Numbered from the stretch's first letter, positions 30,509-41,727 are shown. The stretch: DNA of 64,000 bases from Burkholderia pyrrocinia (GCF_018417535.1 NZ_CP070977.1:3847643-3911642); one strand, 5' to 3'. Made by a program: numbers and translations. Notes: generated by a model not told the origin, from the letters alone.

Positions 30509-30955
30509 TCAGTGGCGGCCGGTGCTGCCGAAGCCGCCTTCGCCGCGATCGCTTTCCGCGAAGTCGTCGACGATATTGAACTGCGCCTGCACGACCGGCA
30601 CGATCACGAGTTGCGCGAGCCGTTCGAACGGGTTCAGCACGAACTCGGTCTGGCCGCGGTTCCACGTCGAGATCATCAACTGGCCCTGGTAGTCGGAGTC
30701 GATCAGGCCGACGAGGTTGCCGAGCACGATCCCGTGCTTGTGGCCGAGGCCCGAGCGCGGCAGGATCAGCGCCGCATAACCGGGATCGGCGACGTGGATC
30801 GCGAGGCCGGTCGGTACGAGCGTCGTTTCGCCCGGCTGCAGCGTGACCGGTGCGTCGAGGCATGCGCGCAGGTCGAGGCCGGCGCTGCCGGTGGTCGCGT
30901 AGGCGGGCAGGTAGTCGCGCATGCGCGCGTCGAGAATCTTCAGGTCGAGTTTCAT
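30509..30955 (-). CDS. dut: Deoxyuridine 5'-triphosphate nucleotidohydrolase
   Basis: A 148-residue trimeric dUTPase, which hydrolyses dUTP to dUMP and pyrophosphate and keeps uracil out of DNA. The five family motifs are visible, including [30 protein letters not shown] (motif 2-3 region), and the C-terminal flexible arm [12 protein letters not shown]. The length matches E. coli Dut. It is the last gene of the leftward ribF-ileS-lspA-coaBC-dut run. Confidence 0.96.
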   Translation of the reverse strand: MKLDLKILDARMRDYLPAYATTGSAGLDLRACLDAPVTLQPGETTLVPTGLAIHVADPGYAALILPRSGLGHKHGIVLGNLVGLIDSDYQGQLMISTWNRGQTEFVLNPFERLAQLVIVPVVQAQFNIVDDFAESDRGEGGFGSTGRH

Positions 30956-31010
30956 GCGGTCGTCGAATCGGTCGGGAAGGGCGCGGCGGCGACAGCCGCC
31001 GCGCGGGAGA

Positions 31011-32222
31011 TCAGATCAGGCGGTTGTCGGGCAGGCGCTTCGCGATTTCCGCGACGAGCGCATGCGCGAGTTCGTCCTTCGGCGCGCGCGGCAGGCGTGT
31101 GAGGCCGGCGGCTTCGAACAGCACGACTTCGTTGTCGTCGCGACCGAACGTCAGCGGCCCGAGGTTGCCGACGAGCAGCGGCACGTTCTTGCGTTTGCGC
31201 TTCTCGTCGCCGTGCACGTCGAGGTCGCCGCTTTCGGCCGCGAACCCGACGCAGAACGGCGGATCGGGCAGCGCCGCGACCGACGCGAGGATGTCGGGGT
31301 TCTCGACGAATGCGAGCGCCGGCATCTTGCGGTCGGCCGTCTTCTTCATCTTGTGCTCGGCCGGCTGTGCGACGCGCCAGTCGGCGACCGCGGCCACCGC
31401 GATGAAGATGTCGGCATCGGCGACGGCATGCATCACCGCGTCGTACATCTGCTGCGCGGTTTGCACGTCCTGGCGGTAGACGCCCCACGGTGTGTCTAGC
31501 GCGACCGGCCCCGCGACGAGATGCACGTCGGCACCGGCCTGCTGCGCGGCGCGCGCGAGCGCGAAGCCCATCTTGCCGCTCGAGCGGTTCGTGAGGCCGC
31601 GCACGGGGTCGAGCGGTTCGAACGTCGGGCCGGCCGTGATCAGCACGCGCCGGTGCGCCAGCACCTTCGGCGCGAAGTGCGCGACGATCGCTTCATAGAT
31701 CGCCTCGGGCTCGAGCATGCGGCCGTCGCCGACTTCGCCACACGCCTGCGCGCCCGAATCGGGGCCGAGCACCGACACGCCGTCCGCGCGCAGTTGCGCG
31801 ACGTTGCGCTGCGTCGCCGGGTTTTGCCACATCTGGCGGTTCATCGCGGGAACGACGAGCAACGGACAGTCGCGCGCGACGCACAGCGTCGACAGCAGAT
31901 CGTCTGCGAACCCGTGCGCGAGCTTCGCGAGGAAATCCGTCGACGCGGGCGCGATCATGATCGCGTCGGCTTCGCGCGACAGGTCGATGTGCGCCATGTT
32001 GTTGTCGATGCGCGCGTCCCACTGGCTCGTAAAGACGGGCCGGCCCGACAACGCCTGCATCGTGACGGGCGTGATGAACTGCGTGGCGGCTTCGGTCATC
32101 GCGACCTGCACGGTCGCGCCGGCCTTCGTGAGCAGCCGCGTGAGCTCGGCGATCTTGTAGCAGGCGATGCCGCCCGTCAGGCCGAGAACGAGGTGTTTTC
32201 CTGCGAGTTCTGCGTGTGCCAA
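31011..32222 (-). CDS. coaBC: Phosphopantothenoylcysteine decarboxylase / phosphopantothenate-cysteine ligase
   Basis: A 403-residue bifunctional CoA-biosynthesis flavoprotein. The N-terminal CoaC half has the FMN-binding [14 protein letters not shown], the catalytic histidine region [25 protein letters not shown], and the conserved cysteine in [10 protein letters not shown]. The C-terminal CoaB half has the dimerisation/nucleotide block [22 protein letters not shown] and the lysine motif KMKK. It lies between lspA and dut in the same direction, as in other Burkholderiales. Confidence 0.96.
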   Translation of the reverse strand: MAHAELAGKHLVLGLTGGIACYKIAELTRLLTKAGATVQVAMTEAATQFITPVTMQALSGRPVFTSQWDARIDNNMAHIDLSREADAIMIAPASTDFLAKLAHGFADDLLSTLCVARDCPLLVVPAMNRQMWQNPATQRNVAQLRADGVSVLGPDSGAQACGEVGDGRMLEPEAIYEAIVAHFAPKVLAHRRVLITAGPTFEPLDPVRGLTNRSSGKMGFALARAAQQAGADVHLVAGPVALDTPWGVYRQDVQTAQQMYDAVMHAVADADIFIAVAAVADWRVAQPAEHKMKKTADRKMPALAFVENPDILASVAALPDPPFCVGFAAESGDLDVHGDEKRKRKNVPLLVGNLGPLTFGRDDNEVVLFEAAGLTRLPRAPKDELAHALVAEIAKRLPDNRLI

Positions 32223-32289
32223 CTCAGGCCTCCAAGGGTCAAACGGGACGGCCGGCGCGAGGCCGGCCGTCGACGCCGAGTATGCGCGC

Positions 32290-32790
32290 CTAGCGCGAGC
32301 CGCGCACGCGACGCAGTTCGTCGTAGATCAGCAGCACCGCGCCGACCGTGATCGCGGAATCGGCGAGGTTGAACGCCGGGAAGTGCCAGGCGCCGAGGTG
32401 GAAATCGAGGAAGTCGATCACGTGGCCGTAGACGAGGCGGTCGATCACGTTGCCGAGCGCGCCGCCGAGGATCAGCGCGAGCGACACGCTGAACAGCCGC
32501 TGGTGGCCGTGGCGCTTCAGCAGGAAGCAGATCACGAGCGTCGCGCCGATGCCGAGCGCGGTGAACGCCCAGCGCTGCCAGCCGTTCGCGGTCGACAGGA
32601 AGCCGAACGCGGCGCCGCGGTTGTACACCAGCACGAGGTTGAAGAACGACGTCAGCGCATGCTGCGCGCCATACGCGAACGTTTTCAGGATCGCGATCTT
32701 CGACAACTGGTCGAACAGGATCACGATCAGCGAAATGCCGAGCCAGGGCGCGAGCGCGCCGCTGGCCGGTTTCGACAGGGTTTTCGCCAT
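32290..32790 (-). CDS. lspA: Lipoprotein signal peptidase (signal peptidase II)
   Basis: A 166-residue inner-membrane aspartic protease that removes signal peptides from prolipoproteins. It has four membrane helices. The catalytic aspartates are in [22 protein letters not shown] (two Asp within this block), and the [10 protein letters not shown] motif is present. The start is 2 bases from the ileS stop, so the two are coupled. Confidence 0.95.
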   Translation of the reverse strand: MAKTLSKPASGALAPWLGISLIVILFDQLSKIAILKTFAYGAQHALTSFFNLVLVYNRGAAFGFLSTANGWQRWAFTALGIGATLVICFLLKRHGHQRLFSVSLALILGGALGNVIDRLVYGHVIDFLDFHLGAWHFPAFNLADSAITVGAVLLIYDELRRVRGSR

Positions 32791-32792
32791 AG

Positions 32793-35630
32793 TTAAGCAG
32801 CGCTCCGGATTTCGCCGTTTTCAAACAGGTTCGAGAAGCAGCGGCCGCACAGCGTCGGATGATCGGCGTGCGCGCCGACATCCTCGCGGTAGTGCCAGCA
32901 GCGTTCGCACTTCTGGTACTTCGACGCGGCCACGTCGACGCTTTCCTGCGCTTCGTCGCCGACCTCGACGACCGTCGCGGCCGACGTGATCAGCACGAAC
33001 TTCAGGTCTTCACCGAGGCTCGTGAGCGCGTCGTAACGCGCGCCGCTCGCGTGCACGGTCACTTCGGCCTGCAGCGACGAACCGATGCGGTTCGCGGTGC
33101 GCGCTTCCTCGAGCGCCTTCGTCACGTTGCCGCGGACGTCGCGCAGCAGCGCCCACTTGTCGATCAGCGCGGCCGAGCCGGCGACTTCCGGATACGCGTA
33201 GTAGGTTTCCGTGAAGATCGTTTCGCTGGCCGGCTGGAACACCTTCCACGCTTCTTCGGCCGTGAACGACAGGAACGGCGCGAGCACGCGCAGCAGGCCG
33301 TGCGTCAGGTGGTACAGCGCCGTCTGCGCGGAGCGGCGTGCGCGCGAATCGGCCGCGCTCGTGTACAGGCGATCCTTCAGCACGTCGAGATAGAAGCCGC
33401 CGAGATCTTCCGAGCAGTACGTCTGCAGCTTCGCGACGACCGGGTGGAATTCGTACTTCTCGTAGTGGCCGAGCAGTTCCGTCTGCAGTTGCTGCGAGAA
33501 CGCGACCGCATAGCGGTCGATCTCGAGCCATTCGTCGACCGGCACCGCGTGCTGCGCGTAGTCGAAGTCCGACAGGTTCGCGAGCAGGAAGCGCAGCGTA
33601 TTGCGGATGCGGCGATAGCCTTCGGTCACGCGCTTCAGGATTTCCTCGGAGATCGCGAGCTCGCCCGAATAGTCGGTCGACGCGATCCACAGGCGGATGA
33701 TTTCCGCGCCGAGGCGGTTCGCGACTTCATGCGGGTCGATGCCGTTGCCGAGCGACTTGCTCATCTTGCGGCCTTCGCCGTCGACCGTGAAGCCGTGCGT
33801 GAGCAGGCCCTTGTACGGCGCGCGGCCGTCGATCATCGACGCGGTCAGCAGCGACGAGTGGAACCAGCCGCGATGCTGGTCCGAGCCTTCCAGATACAGG
33901 TCGGCCGGGAACTGCAGTTGATCCTTGTGCGAGCCGCGCAGCACGTGCCAGTGCGTCGTGCCCGAGTCGAACCACACGTCGAGCGTGTCGCGGTTCTTTT
34001 CGTACAGGTTCGCGTCGTCGCCGATCAGCTCGCGCGGGTCGAGCGTCTGCCATGCCTCGATGCCCGACTGCTCGACGCGCTTCGCGACTTCCTCGAGCAG
34101 TTCGAGCGTGCGCGGGTGCAATTCGCCGGTTTCCTTGTGCACGAAGAACGCCATCGGCACGCCCCACTGGCGCTGGCGCGACAGCGTCCAGTCGGGACGG
34201 TTCGCGATCATGCTGAACAGGCGCTGCTTGCCCCACGACGGGTAGAACGCGGTCGCGTCGACGCCTTCGAGCGCCGTTTCGCGCAGCGTCTTGCTGCCGT
34301 CGCGCGGCGTCACGTCCATGCCGGCGAACCACTGCGACGTCGCGCGGTAGATGATCGGCGTCTTGTGGCGCCAGCAGTGCATGTAGCTGTGCGTGTACTT
34401 CTCGCTGCGCAGCAGCGAGCCGGCCGCGTTCAGCGCTTCGACGATCTTCGGGTTCGCATCCCAGATCGACAGGCCGCCGAACAGCGGCAGCGATTCGATA
34501 TAGCGGCCGTCGCCCATCACCGGGTTGATGAAGTCCGAGTCGGTCATCCCGTGCGCCTTGCAGGACATGAAGTCCTCGATACCGTACGCGGGCGACGAGT
34601 GCACGACGCCGGTACCGGTGTCGGTCGTCACGTAGTCGCCGAGGTAGACGGGCGCGGTGCGCTTGTAGCCGGGGTGGGCCGATGCGAGCGGGTGGTGGAA
34701 GCGCAGGTTCGCGAGCTTCACGCCCGGTGCGGTCGCGACGACGCGGCCTGTCAGCTTGAACTCTTCCATGCACGCGGCGACGCGCTCTTCGGCGATGATC
34801 AGCAGCCCGCGCTCGGTGTCGACCAGCGCGTAGACGATTTCCGGATGGAGGTTCAGCGCCTGGTTCGCCGGAATCGTCCACGGCGTGGTGGTCCAGATCA
34901 CGATGCCGCCTTCGGCGCGCGGCAGTGCCGGCAGGCCGAACGCCTGCGCGGTCTTTTCCGGTTCCGCGAATGCGAACATCACGTCGATCGTCGGATCGGT
35001 GCGGTCCTTGTACTCGACTTCCGCTTCGGCGAGCGCCGAGCCGCAGTCGAAGCACCAGTTCACCGGCTTCAGCCCGCGATACACATAACCCTTCTCGATG
35101 ATCTTGCCGAGCGCACGGAGCTCTTCCGCCTCGTTGACGAAGTTCATCGTCTTGTACGGATTGGCCCAGTCGCCGAGCACGCCGAGGCGCTTGAAGCCGA
35201 CCTTCTGCTTCTCGATCTGTTCGGTCGCGTACGCGCGCGCCTTGCTCATCACTTCGGCCGCCGGCAGCGACTTGCCGAACTGCTTCTCGATCTGGATCTC
35301 GATCGGCATCCCGTGGCAATCCCAGCCCGGCACGTACGGCGCGTCGAAGCCGGCCATGTTGCGCGACTTGACGACGATGTCCTTCAGGATCTTGTTGACG
35401 GCGTGGCCGAGGTGGATGTCGCCGTTCGCATACGGCGGGCCGTCGTGCAGGATGAACTTCGGCCGGCCCTGGCTGGCCGCGCGGATCTTGTCGTAGAGGC
35501 CGCGCTCTTCCCATTCCTTGACCCACTGCGGCTCGCGCTTGGGCAGGTCGCCGCGCATCGGGAACGGCGTGTCGAGCAGGTTGACCGGATACTTGGCCTG
35601 CGGTTTCGAATCGGCTTTCTTGTTGCTCAT
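32793..35630 (-). CDS. ileS: Isoleucyl-tRNA synthetase
   Basis: A 945-residue class I aminoacyl-tRNA synthetase. The HIGH motif is in [18 protein letters not shown] (about residues 66-83) and the KMSKS motif in [10 protein letters not shown]. The CP1 editing domain lies between them ([14 protein letters not shown]). A C-terminal zinc-binding region has [10 protein letters not shown] and CGRC. Length and order match bacterial IleS. The gene sits in the conserved ribF-ileS-lspA order, with 101 bases after ribF. Confidence 0.97.
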   Translation of the reverse strand: MSNKKADSKPQAKYPVNLLDTPFPMRGDLPKREPQWVKEWEERGLYDKIRAASQGRPKFILHDGPPYANGDIHLGHAVNKILKDIVVKSRNMAGFDAPYVPGWDCHGMPIEIQIEKQFGKSLPAAEVMSKARAYATEQIEKQKVGFKRLGVLGDWANPYKTMNFVNEAEELRALGKIIEKGYVYRGLKPVNWCFDCGSALAEAEVEYKDRTDPTIDVMFAFAEPEKTAQAFGLPALPRAEGGIVIWTTTPWTIPANQALNLHPEIVYALVDTERGLLIIAEERVAACMEEFKLTGRVVATAPGVKLANLRFHHPLASAHPGYKRTAPVYLGDYVTTDTGTGVVHSSPAYGIEDFMSCKAHGMTDSDFINPVMGDGRYIESLPLFGGLSIWDANPKIVEALNAAGSLLRSEKYTHSYMHCWRHKTPIIYRATSQWFAGMDVTPRDGSKTLRETALEGVDATAFYPSWGKQRLFSMIANRPDWTLSRQRQWGVPMAFFVHKETGELHPRTLELLEEVAKRVEQSGIEAWQTLDPRELIGDDANLYEKNRDTLDVWFDSGTTHWHVLRGSHKDQLQFPADLYLEGSDQHRGWFHSSLLTASMIDGRAPYKGLLTHGFTVDGEGRKMSKSLGNGIDPHEVANRLGAEIIRLWIASTDYSGELAISEEILKRVTEGYRRIRNTLRFLLANLSDFDYAQHAVPVDEWLEIDRYAVAFSQQLQTELLGHYEKYEFHPVVAKLQTYCSEDLGGFYLDVLKDRLYTSAADSRARRSAQTALYHLTHGLLRVLAPFLSFTAEEAWKVFQPASETIFTETYYAYPEVAGSAALIDKWALLRDVRGNVTKALEEARTANRIGSSLQAEVTVHASGARYDALTSLGEDLKFVLITSAATVVEVGDEAQESVDVAASKYQKCERCWHYREDVGAHADHPTLCGRCFSNLFENGEIRSAA

Positions 35631-35731
35631 GATGGGATCGCTATCAAATCGGAGGACGCTCGTGCGTCGTGAATCGGGGATGCGCGCGCGTGTGCGACGC
35701 GTGGGTGCGGCGCGGGGCGCCGCCGTCCGGA

Positions 35732-36724
35732 TCAGCTAATTCGGTCGGTTGCCGACGTCGCGAAGCCCGTTGCGCGGCTACCCGGCGCACGGTCGCGCTC
35801 GATGAAGTACGCGCGCGCATTCGCGACGTCCAGCGCGATCGCGCGCGACAGTGCCTCGAGATCGTCGAATTTCGCCTCGTCGCGCAGCTTCTTCAGAAAT
35901 TCGACGCGGATGAGCTTGCCGTACGCATCGCCGTGCCAGTCGAGCAGGTGGACTTCGAGCAGCACGCGGCCCGAATCGTCGACGGTCGGGCGCAGGCCGA
36001 GGCTCGCGACGCCCGGCAGCGGGTCGGGGCCGAGGCCGTGCACCTGCACGACGAAGATGCCCGCGAGCGCCGGCCGCTTGTGCGCGATCGGCAGGTTCAG
36101 CGTCGGGAAGCCGAGGTCGCGGCCGAGCTTCAGCCCGTGCGCGACGTGGCCGCTGATCGCATAGCCGTGGCCGAGCGCCTGCGCGGCCGCGTCGAGATCG
36201 CCGGCCGCCAGCGCGGCGCGCACGCCCGAGCTCGAGATGCGCGTGCCGTCGCTGCCGGCCACCGTGCCCATCTGTTCGACCTCGAAGCCGTACTGCTCGC
36301 CGGCCGCCTTCAGCGTGTCGAACGTGCCAGCGCGCTTCGCGCCGTAGCAGAAATCGTCGCCGACCATCATCCAGCGCGTGTGCAGCCCGTTCACCAGCGT
36401 GCGCTCGACGAACGCTTGCGGCGTCTGGCTCGCGAACGTGTGGTTGAAGTGCTCGACGACCACGCGGTCGACGCCGTGATCGCGCAGCGCCTCGAGCTTG
36501 TCGCGCAGCATCGCGATGCGCGGCGGCGCGCCGGCCGGGTTGAAGAATTCACGCGGGTGCGGCTCGAAAGTCATGACGCACACGGGCAGGCCGCGTGCGT
36601 CCGCTGCCGCGCGCACGCGCGCGAGCAAGGCCTGGTGGCCGCGATGGACACCGTCGAAGTTGCCGATCGTCAGCGCGCACGGGGCGCGGCTCTCGGCGTT
36701 GGGCAGGCCGCGGAAGACTTTCAC
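35732..36724 (-). CDS. ribF: Bifunctional riboflavin kinase / FAD synthetase
   Basis: A 330-residue enzyme making FMN and then FAD from riboflavin. The N-terminal FAD synthetase domain begins with [19 protein letters not shown] and has [11 protein letters not shown]. The C-terminal kinase domain has [13 protein letters not shown] and [25 protein letters not shown] (segments). It is divergent from purN, with 122 bases between the starts for both promoters. Confidence 0.95.
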   Translation of the reverse strand: MKVFRGLPNAESRAPCALTIGNFDGVHRGHQALLARVRAAADARGLPVCVMTFEPHPREFFNPAGAPPRIAMLRDKLEALRDHGVDRVVVEHFNHTFASQTPQAFVERTLVNGLHTRWMMVGDDFCYGAKRAGTFDTLKAAGEQYGFEVEQMGTVAGSDGTRISSSGVRAALAAGDLDAAAQALGHGYAISGHVAHGLKLGRDLGFPTLNLPIAHKRPALAGIFVVQVHGLGPDPLPGVASLGLRPTVDDSGRVLLEVHLLDWHGDAYGKLIRVEFLKKLRDEAKFDDLEALSRAIALDVANARAYFIERDRAPGSRATGFATSATDRIS

Positions 36725-36846
36725 GATAGCGGATGCAGCGTCGGGGAATGGGCGGTGGGATGCCGCAAAGCAGAAGATTATAAACGTTCGGGCGGGCCGG
36801 CGGCCGAGAAGGGGGGAAACGCGGGGGCGAATGGTAAAATTCGCGG

Positions 36847-37509
36847 ATGAAAAAACTCGTGATCCTGATTTCCGGTCGCGGCAGCAACATGGAGGCCATC
36901 GTCCGCGCGTGCGCGCAGGAACGCTGGCCGGCCGAGGTCGCTGCCGTGATCGCCAACCGGCCCGATGCGGCCGGCCTGGCTTTTGCCGCGTCGCACGGGG
37001 TAGCGACCGCGGTGGTCGACCACCGGTCGTTCGACGGCCGCGACAGCTTCGACGCGGCGCTCGCCGCCGAGATCGACCGTTTCGCCCCCGATCTCGTGGT
37101 CCTCGCGGGCTTCATGCGCATCCTCACGCCGGCATTCGTCAGACGATACGAAGGCCGGCTGCTGAACATCCACCCGTCGCTGCTGCCGAGCTTCAAGGGC
37201 ATCCACACGCACCAGCAGGCGCTCGATGCGGGCGTCGCGCTGCATGGCGCGAGCGTGCACTTCGTGATTCCCGAGCTCGACAGCGGCGCGATCGTCGCGC
37301 AGGGCGCGGTGCCCGTACGAGCGGGCGACGATGCGGCCGCGCTCGCGCAGCGCGTGCTGACGGTCGAGCATGTGCTGTATCCGCGCGCGGTGCGCTGGTT
37401 CGTCGAGGGGCGTTTGCGCCTCGAGGACGGCCGGGCAGTGGTGGCGCCGGAAGAGGCGCGCTGGATTTTCGCGGATCAACCGCATACCGAAACGAGTGAG
37501 GGCGTATGA
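36847..37509 (+). CDS. purN: Phosphoribosylglycinamide formyltransferase
   Basis: A 220-residue GAR transformylase, third step of purine synthesis, using 10-formyl-tetrahydrofolate. The phosphate-binding GRGSNMEAIV starts at about residue 10. The folate and catalytic block is GFMRILTPAFVRRYEG then LLNIHPSLLPSFKG, with catalytic Asn and His, and HFVIPELDSGAIVAQ carries the Asp. The stop overlaps the next start by 4 bases (ATGA), so the following methyltransferase is translationally coupled. Confidence 0.95.
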   Translation: MKKLVILISGRGSNMEAIVRACAQERWPAEVAAVIANRPDAAGLAFAASHGVATAVVDHRSFDGRDSFDAALAAEIDRFAPDLVVLAGFMRILTPAFVRRYEGRLLNIHPSLLPSFKGIHTHQQALDAGVALHGASVHFVIPELDSGAIVAQGAVPVRAGDDAAALAQRVLTVEHVLYPRAVRWFVEGRLRLEDGRAVVAPEEARWIFADQPHTETSEGV

Positions 37510-38768
37510 AGCTGCACGGATTCCTGATCGGCCAGACCGAGACTTTGCTGGCCGAGGTGCTGAAGTTCGCCGGCCCCGCCGACGCGACGACGAGCCGGTT
37601 CTTCCGCGCGCACCCGAAGCTCGGGCATGCCGAGCGGGGCGTGATCGCCGAGGCCGTCTTCGCGGTGCTGCGCCGGAAGATGGAGTTTTCGCATCTGGCC
37701 GAGAGCGGCACGGGCACGCCCGCGCGGCGCCTCACGCTGCTCGGCCTGATGCAGACGGCCGGCCGCAACGCGCTGAGGCCGTTTTTGTCCGACACCGAGT
37801 CCGCGTGGCTCGAGCACGTGTCGAAGATCGATCCGGCGAGCCTGCCCGTGCGCGTACGCACGAACCTGCCCGACTGGATCCACCAGGCGCTGTCGGCCCG
37901 TTTCGATGCCGAGGAGCTCGCGCAGCTCGCCGCCGCGCTGAACTACCCGGCGCCGCTCGATCTGCGCGCCAACGCGCAGAAGGCAACCCGCGACCAGGTG
38001 ATCGACGCGCTGCGCGCGAACGGCATCGATGCGGGCGCGATGCCGTTTGCGCCGTTCGGCGTGCGCGTGGTCGGCAAGCCGGCGCTGACGCGCCTGAAGC
38101 TGTTCGAGGAAGGCCAGATCGAGGTGCAGGACGAAGGCAGCCAGCTGCTGTGCTCGCTGGTCGCGCCGCGCCGCGGCGAGATGGTCGTCGATTTCTGCGC
38201 GGGCGCGGGCGGCAAGACGCTCGCGCTGGGCGCGATGATGCGCTCGACCGGGCGCCTCTATGCGTTCGACGTGTCGGAAAAGCGTCTCGCGAAGCTGAAG
38301 CCGCGCCTTGCGCGCAGCGGGCTGTCGAACGTGAACCCGGTGCTGATCGACAGCGAGCACGACGCGAAGATCAAGCGGCTCGCCGGCAAGATCGACCGCG
38401 TGCTGGTCGACGCGCCGTGCAGCGGCCTCGGCACGCTGCGCCGCAACCCGGACCTGAAGTGGCGCCAGACGCGCACGGCGATCGACGAGCTGACGCCGAA
38501 GCAGGCGTCGATCCTCGCGAGCGCCGCGCGCCTCGTGAAGAAGGGCGGCCGGCTCGTCTACGCGACCTGCAGCGTGCTTGACGCCGAGAACGAGCGCATC
38601 GTCGAGCAGTTCCTGGCCGACCATCCCGAGTTCGTGCTGGTGCCCGCGCAGAAGGTGCTGGCCGACCAGCGCATCGAGCTCGAGACGGGCGACTACCTGT
38701 CGCTGTGGCCGCACCGTCACGCGACCGACGGCTTCTTCGCCGCGGTGCTCGAACGGCGCGCGCAGTAA
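37506..38768 (+). CDS. rRNA cytosine-C5 methyltransferase, RsmB/NOP family
   Basis: A 420-residue RsmB/NOL1-type methyltransferase. The C-terminal catalytic domain has SAM motif I DFCAGAGGKTLALGAMM, the proline-cysteine motif DAPCSGLGTLRRNPDLKW, and the nucleophile cysteine in YATCSVLDAEN. The N-terminal 140 residues form a helical domain that is not a clear NusB-like fold, so it may be RsmB-like or a paralogue. It is coupled to purN. Confidence 0.87.
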   Translation: MKLHGFLIGQTETLLAEVLKFAGPADATTSRFFRAHPKLGHAERGVIAEAVFAVLRRKMEFSHLAESGTGTPARRLTLLGLMQTAGRNALRPFLSDTESAWLEHVSKIDPASLPVRVRTNLPDWIHQALSARFDAEELAQLAAALNYPAPLDLRANAQKATRDQVIDALRANGIDAGAMPFAPFGVRVVGKPALTRLKLFEEGQIEVQDEGSQLLCSLVAPRRGEMVVDFCAGAGGKTLALGAMMRSTGRLYAFDVSEKRLAKLKPRLARSGLSNVNPVLIDSEHDAKIKRLAGKIDRVLVDAPCSGLGTLRRNPDLKWRQTRTAIDELTPKQASILASAARLVKKGGRLVYATCSVLDAENERIVEQFLADHPEFVLVPAQKVLADQRIELETGDYLSLWPHRHATDGFFAAVLERRAQ

Positions 38769-38786
38769 CGGCGGCCCGCACGGACG

Positions 38787-40166
38787 ATGGAGAATCTGCA
38801 GAGCCGCCTGCTGTCGCACCGACTGGCATCGGTGATTCGCGACTTTCACCAGCCGGTGATGATCTGGCAGGCGGCGATCCTCGTTGGGGCGCTGTGCTTC
38901 GCGTGGGTGGCCGCGCGCTTCGTGCACGGCCGGATCGATGCGCGCCGTCGGGCGGCCGGACGCGCGCCCGGCGCGGGCGCGCAAAGCCTGAAGCGCGCGT
39001 TGTTCCCGTTGTTCGGCGGCATCTTCGTGGGAGTTGCGCAGCTCGCGTTCGACCCGTTCATGTCGACGTCGCTGCTGTCGCTCGCGCTCGTGCCGTTGTT
39101 CGGCATCGGGCTGATCTACGTGCTGTTCTTCTTCGCGCGGCGCGTGTTCGCGCGCGACGGCCACACGCATGCGTGGCTGTCGATCGTCGAGAAGATCGTG
39201 TCGACCGCCGTGTGGGCCGCGATGGTGCTGACCGTGCTCGGCATCCAGCGCGACGTGCTCGGCTGGCTCGACAGCGTGCAGTTCCGTGTCGCCAATGCGC
39301 ATCTCACGCTGCTGTCGCTGATCTCCGGCGCGCTGTGGGTCTGCGTGACGCTGATGGTCGCGATGTGGCTCGGCTCGGTGCTCGAGGAGCGCCTCACGCG
39401 CGCGAGCACGCTCGACGCGAACCTGAAGGTCGTGCTGTCGCGGGTCGGCCGCGCGCTGCTCGTGTTCGCGGCGATCCTGATCGGGCTGTCGCTGGTCGGC
39501 ATCGACGTGACGGTGCTCGGCGTGTTCGGCGGCGCGGTCGGCGTCGGCCTCGGCTTCGGGCTGCAGAAGATCGCGAGCAACTACGTGTCGGGCTTCATCA
39601 TCCTGCTCGACCGCTCGCTGCGGCTCGGCGACGCGATCAGTGTCGGCGGGCTGCAGGGCATCGTCACGCAGATCCGCACGCGCTACACGGTCGTGCGCGG
39701 CCTCGACGGCAACGAGACGCTGATCCCGAACGAGAAGCTGATCACCGACGTCGTGCAGAACCAGTCGTCGTACCTGACGCGCGGTTACGCGAAGGTCGCG
39801 GTGCAGGTCGCGTATACGAGCGATGTCGAGCACGCGCTCGCGTTGCTTGCCGATGCCGCGAAGGGCGTGCCGCGCGTGCTGGCGGAGCCTGCGCCGACCC
39901 CGTATCTGGTGAGCTTCGGTGCGGACGGGATCGACCTGGAACTCGGCTTCTGGATCGAGGATTCGGCGAAAGGCACGTCGGGCGTGCGTTCGACCGTGAA
40001 CCGCAATATCTGGCGGCTGTTCAGCGAGCACGGGATTTCGATTCCGTTTCCGCAGCGCGAAGTGCGCGTCGTCGGGCTGCCGGACGGTTTTGCCGGCGCG
40101 GGCGCTGCGGCCAGCGATCCGGCGGCCGGCAACGGCACGGTGGACGGGCGTGCGCCGGCTGCGTAG
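38787..40166 (+). CDS. MscS-family mechanosensitive channel
   Basis: A 459-residue inner-membrane protein. About five hydrophobic helices precede the MscS core. The pore-lining helix and beta domain are recognisable as GVGLGFGLQKIASNYVSGFI then LLDRSLRLGDAI, with NEKLITDVVQN typical of the cytoplasmic beta domain. It opens under membrane tension to release solutes. The extra N-terminal helices are more like YbdG/MscM-type paralogues than E. coli MscS itself. Confidence 0.86.
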   Translation: MENLQSRLLSHRLASVIRDFHQPVMIWQAAILVGALCFAWVAARFVHGRIDARRRAAGRAPGAGAQSLKRALFPLFGGIFVGVAQLAFDPFMSTSLLSLALVPLFGIGLIYVLFFFARRVFARDGHTHAWLSIVEKIVSTAVWAAMVLTVLGIQRDVLGWLDSVQFRVANAHLTLLSLISGALWVCVTLMVAMWLGSVLEERLTRASTLDANLKVVLSRVGRALLVFAAILIGLSLVGIDVTVLGVFGGAVGVGLGFGLQKIASNYVSGFIILLDRSLRLGDAISVGGLQGIVTQIRTRYTVVRGLDGNETLIPNEKLITDVVQNQSSYLTRGYAKVAVQVAYTSDVEHALALLADAAKGVPRVLAEPAPTPYLVSFGADGIDLELGFWIEDSAKGTSGVRSTVNRNIWRLFSEHGISIPFPQREVRVVGLPDGFAGAGAAASDPAAGNGTVDGRAPAA

Positions 40167-40283
40167 CGCGCCGGTCGTCTATCGTATAGACCCAGCGGTC
40201 GGAACCGGATCGCGGGCCTTTCCAGGTCCGCCCGTGGACTGTTCCGGTTGCGCCAGGGCAAGAAAATATTCATTTTTTACAAA

Positions 40284-40314
40284 GACTTGGAACGGTTGAA
40301 GTAAAATCCAAGTC
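40284..40314. promoter_or_regulatory. Inverted repeat upstream of the desaturase gene
   Basis: Perfect 8-base arms GACTTGGA (40284-40291) and TCCAAGTC (40307-40314) with a 15-base AT-rich spacer. It is in the AT-rich promoter region about 70 bases before the desaturase start, so it is a candidate operator for a lipid-responsive repressor. Confidence 0.5.
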
Positions 40315-40384
40315 TATTCGCGGTATGCTTTCATTTTTCTGACGCCTGCGCGAGCCGGCGCCGCTCTCATCACAGGTAACTGCC

Positions 40385-41581
40385 TTGTTGAATTCCCTGC
40401 TCGATTTTCTTTCCCACGGGCTTCTGCATTTTTCGTGGTGGCAGGTCGCGCTGTTCGCGCTCGCCGTCACGCACGTCACGATCATCGGCGTGACGGTCTA
40501 CCTGCATCGCTGCCAGGCGCACCGCGCACTGGAGCTGCATCCGATCGCGAGCCACTTCTTCCGCGTCTGGCTGTGGATGACGACCGGCATGCTGACTGGC
40601 CAGTGGGCCGCGATTCACCGCAAGCACCACGCGAAGTGCGAGACCGAGGAAGATCCGCACAGCCCGCAGACGCGCGGCATCTGGAAGGTGTTCCTCGAGG
40701 GCGCCGAGCTGTATCGCGCGGAAGCGAAGAATGAAGAGACGATGCGCAAGTTCGGCCACGGCACGCCGAACGACTGGATCGAACGCAATCTCTACTCGAA
40801 GTACCCGATTCTCGGCATCAGCCTGATGATGGTGATCGACGTCGCGTTGTTCGGCGTGCTCGGCCTGACCGTGTGGGCCGTGCAGATGGTCTGGATTCCG
40901 TTCTGGGCGGCGGGCGTCGTCAACGGCTTCGGCCACTTCTGGGGCTACCGCAACTTCAACTCGGCCGACGCGAGCACGAACCTGTTCCCGTGGGGCATCG
41001 TGATCGGCGGCGAAGAACTGCACAACAACCACCACACGTTCGCGACGTCGGCGAAGCTGTCGAACAAGTGGTACGAGTTCGACATCGGCTGGATGTACAT
41101 CCGCATCATGTCGGCGTTCGGTCTCGCGAAGGTGAAGAAGGTTGCACCGACGCCGCGCCTGAACAAGCCGAAGACGGTGCTCGACCAGGAAACGCTGCAG
41201 GCCGTGCTGTCGAACCGCTACGAAGTGATGGCGCGCTACGGCAAGGCCGTGAAGCGTGCATACCGCCAGGAGCTCGCGCACCTGAAGGAACTCGGTTCGA
41301 GCGAGAAGTACCAGTTGATGCGCGGCGCGCGCAAGTGGTTCCACAAGGACGCCGACGGCCTCGACGAGCCGCAGAAGAAGCTGCTTCCGGAAATCTTCGC
41401 GAACAGCCAGAAGCTGCACACGTACTTCCAGTTGCGCCAGGATCTTGCCGCGATCTGGGATCGTTCGACCGCGTCGCGCGAACAGCTGCTCGCACAATTG
41501 CAGGATTGGTGTCATCGCGCGGAACAAAGCGGCATCAAGGCGCTGCAGGAATTCGCGACGCGCCTGCGTCGCTACGCCTGA
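40385..41581 (+). CDS. desA: Membrane fatty-acid (delta-9 type) desaturase
   Basis: A 398-residue integral-membrane di-iron desaturase that introduces a double bond into acyl chains. The three histidine boxes are intact: HRCQAHRALELH, HRKHH and HNNHH. Two hydrophobic hairpins flank them. No ATG is available near the start; two tandem TTG codons (40385 and 40388) precede LNSLLDFLSHG, with AGG about 8 bases before the first. The C-terminal 120 residues are a hydrophilic extension. The upstream inverted repeat suggests regulated expression. Confidence 0.88.
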   Translation: MLNSLLDFLSHGLLHFSWWQVALFALAVTHVTIIGVTVYLHRCQAHRALELHPIASHFFRVWLWMTTGMLTGQWAAIHRKHHAKCETEEDPHSPQTRGIWKVFLEGAELYRAEAKNEETMRKFGHGTPNDWIERNLYSKYPILGISLMMVIDVALFGVLGLTVWAVQMVWIPFWAAGVVNGFGHFWGYRNFNSADASTNLFPWGIVIGGEELHNNHHTFATSAKLSNKWYEFDIGWMYIRIMSAFGLAKVKKVAPTPRLNKPKTVLDQETLQAVLSNRYEVMARYGKAVKRAYRQELAHLKELGSSEKYQLMRGARKWFHKDADGLDEPQKKLLPEIFANSQKLHTYFQLRQDLAAIWDRSTASREQLLAQLQDWCHRAEQSGIKALQEFATRLRRYA

Positions 41582-41613
41582 TTCGAAATCGATTAGAATC
41601 TCAGGACGTCACA

Positions 41614-41637
41614 AACCCCGCGTTGGCGGGGTTTTTT
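41614..41637 (+). terminator. Terminator after the desaturase gene
   Basis: AACCCCGC-GTTG-GCGGGGTTTTTT, a strong hairpin with a six-T tail, 32 bases after the stop. Confidence 0.92.
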
Positions 41638-41727
41638 CATTTGGGCCGCCGGTTTTTGACGGACGCGATCGGCAGGGCCGGAATTTGTGTGAGGCTTGGG
41701 GCGGCGGCGCAACGGTGCCCCGGGGCG

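Noticed and set aside
32859..35672. Rightward 937-codon frame opposite ileS
   Set aside because: It is antisense to IleS, arginine/valine rich and without a family signature.
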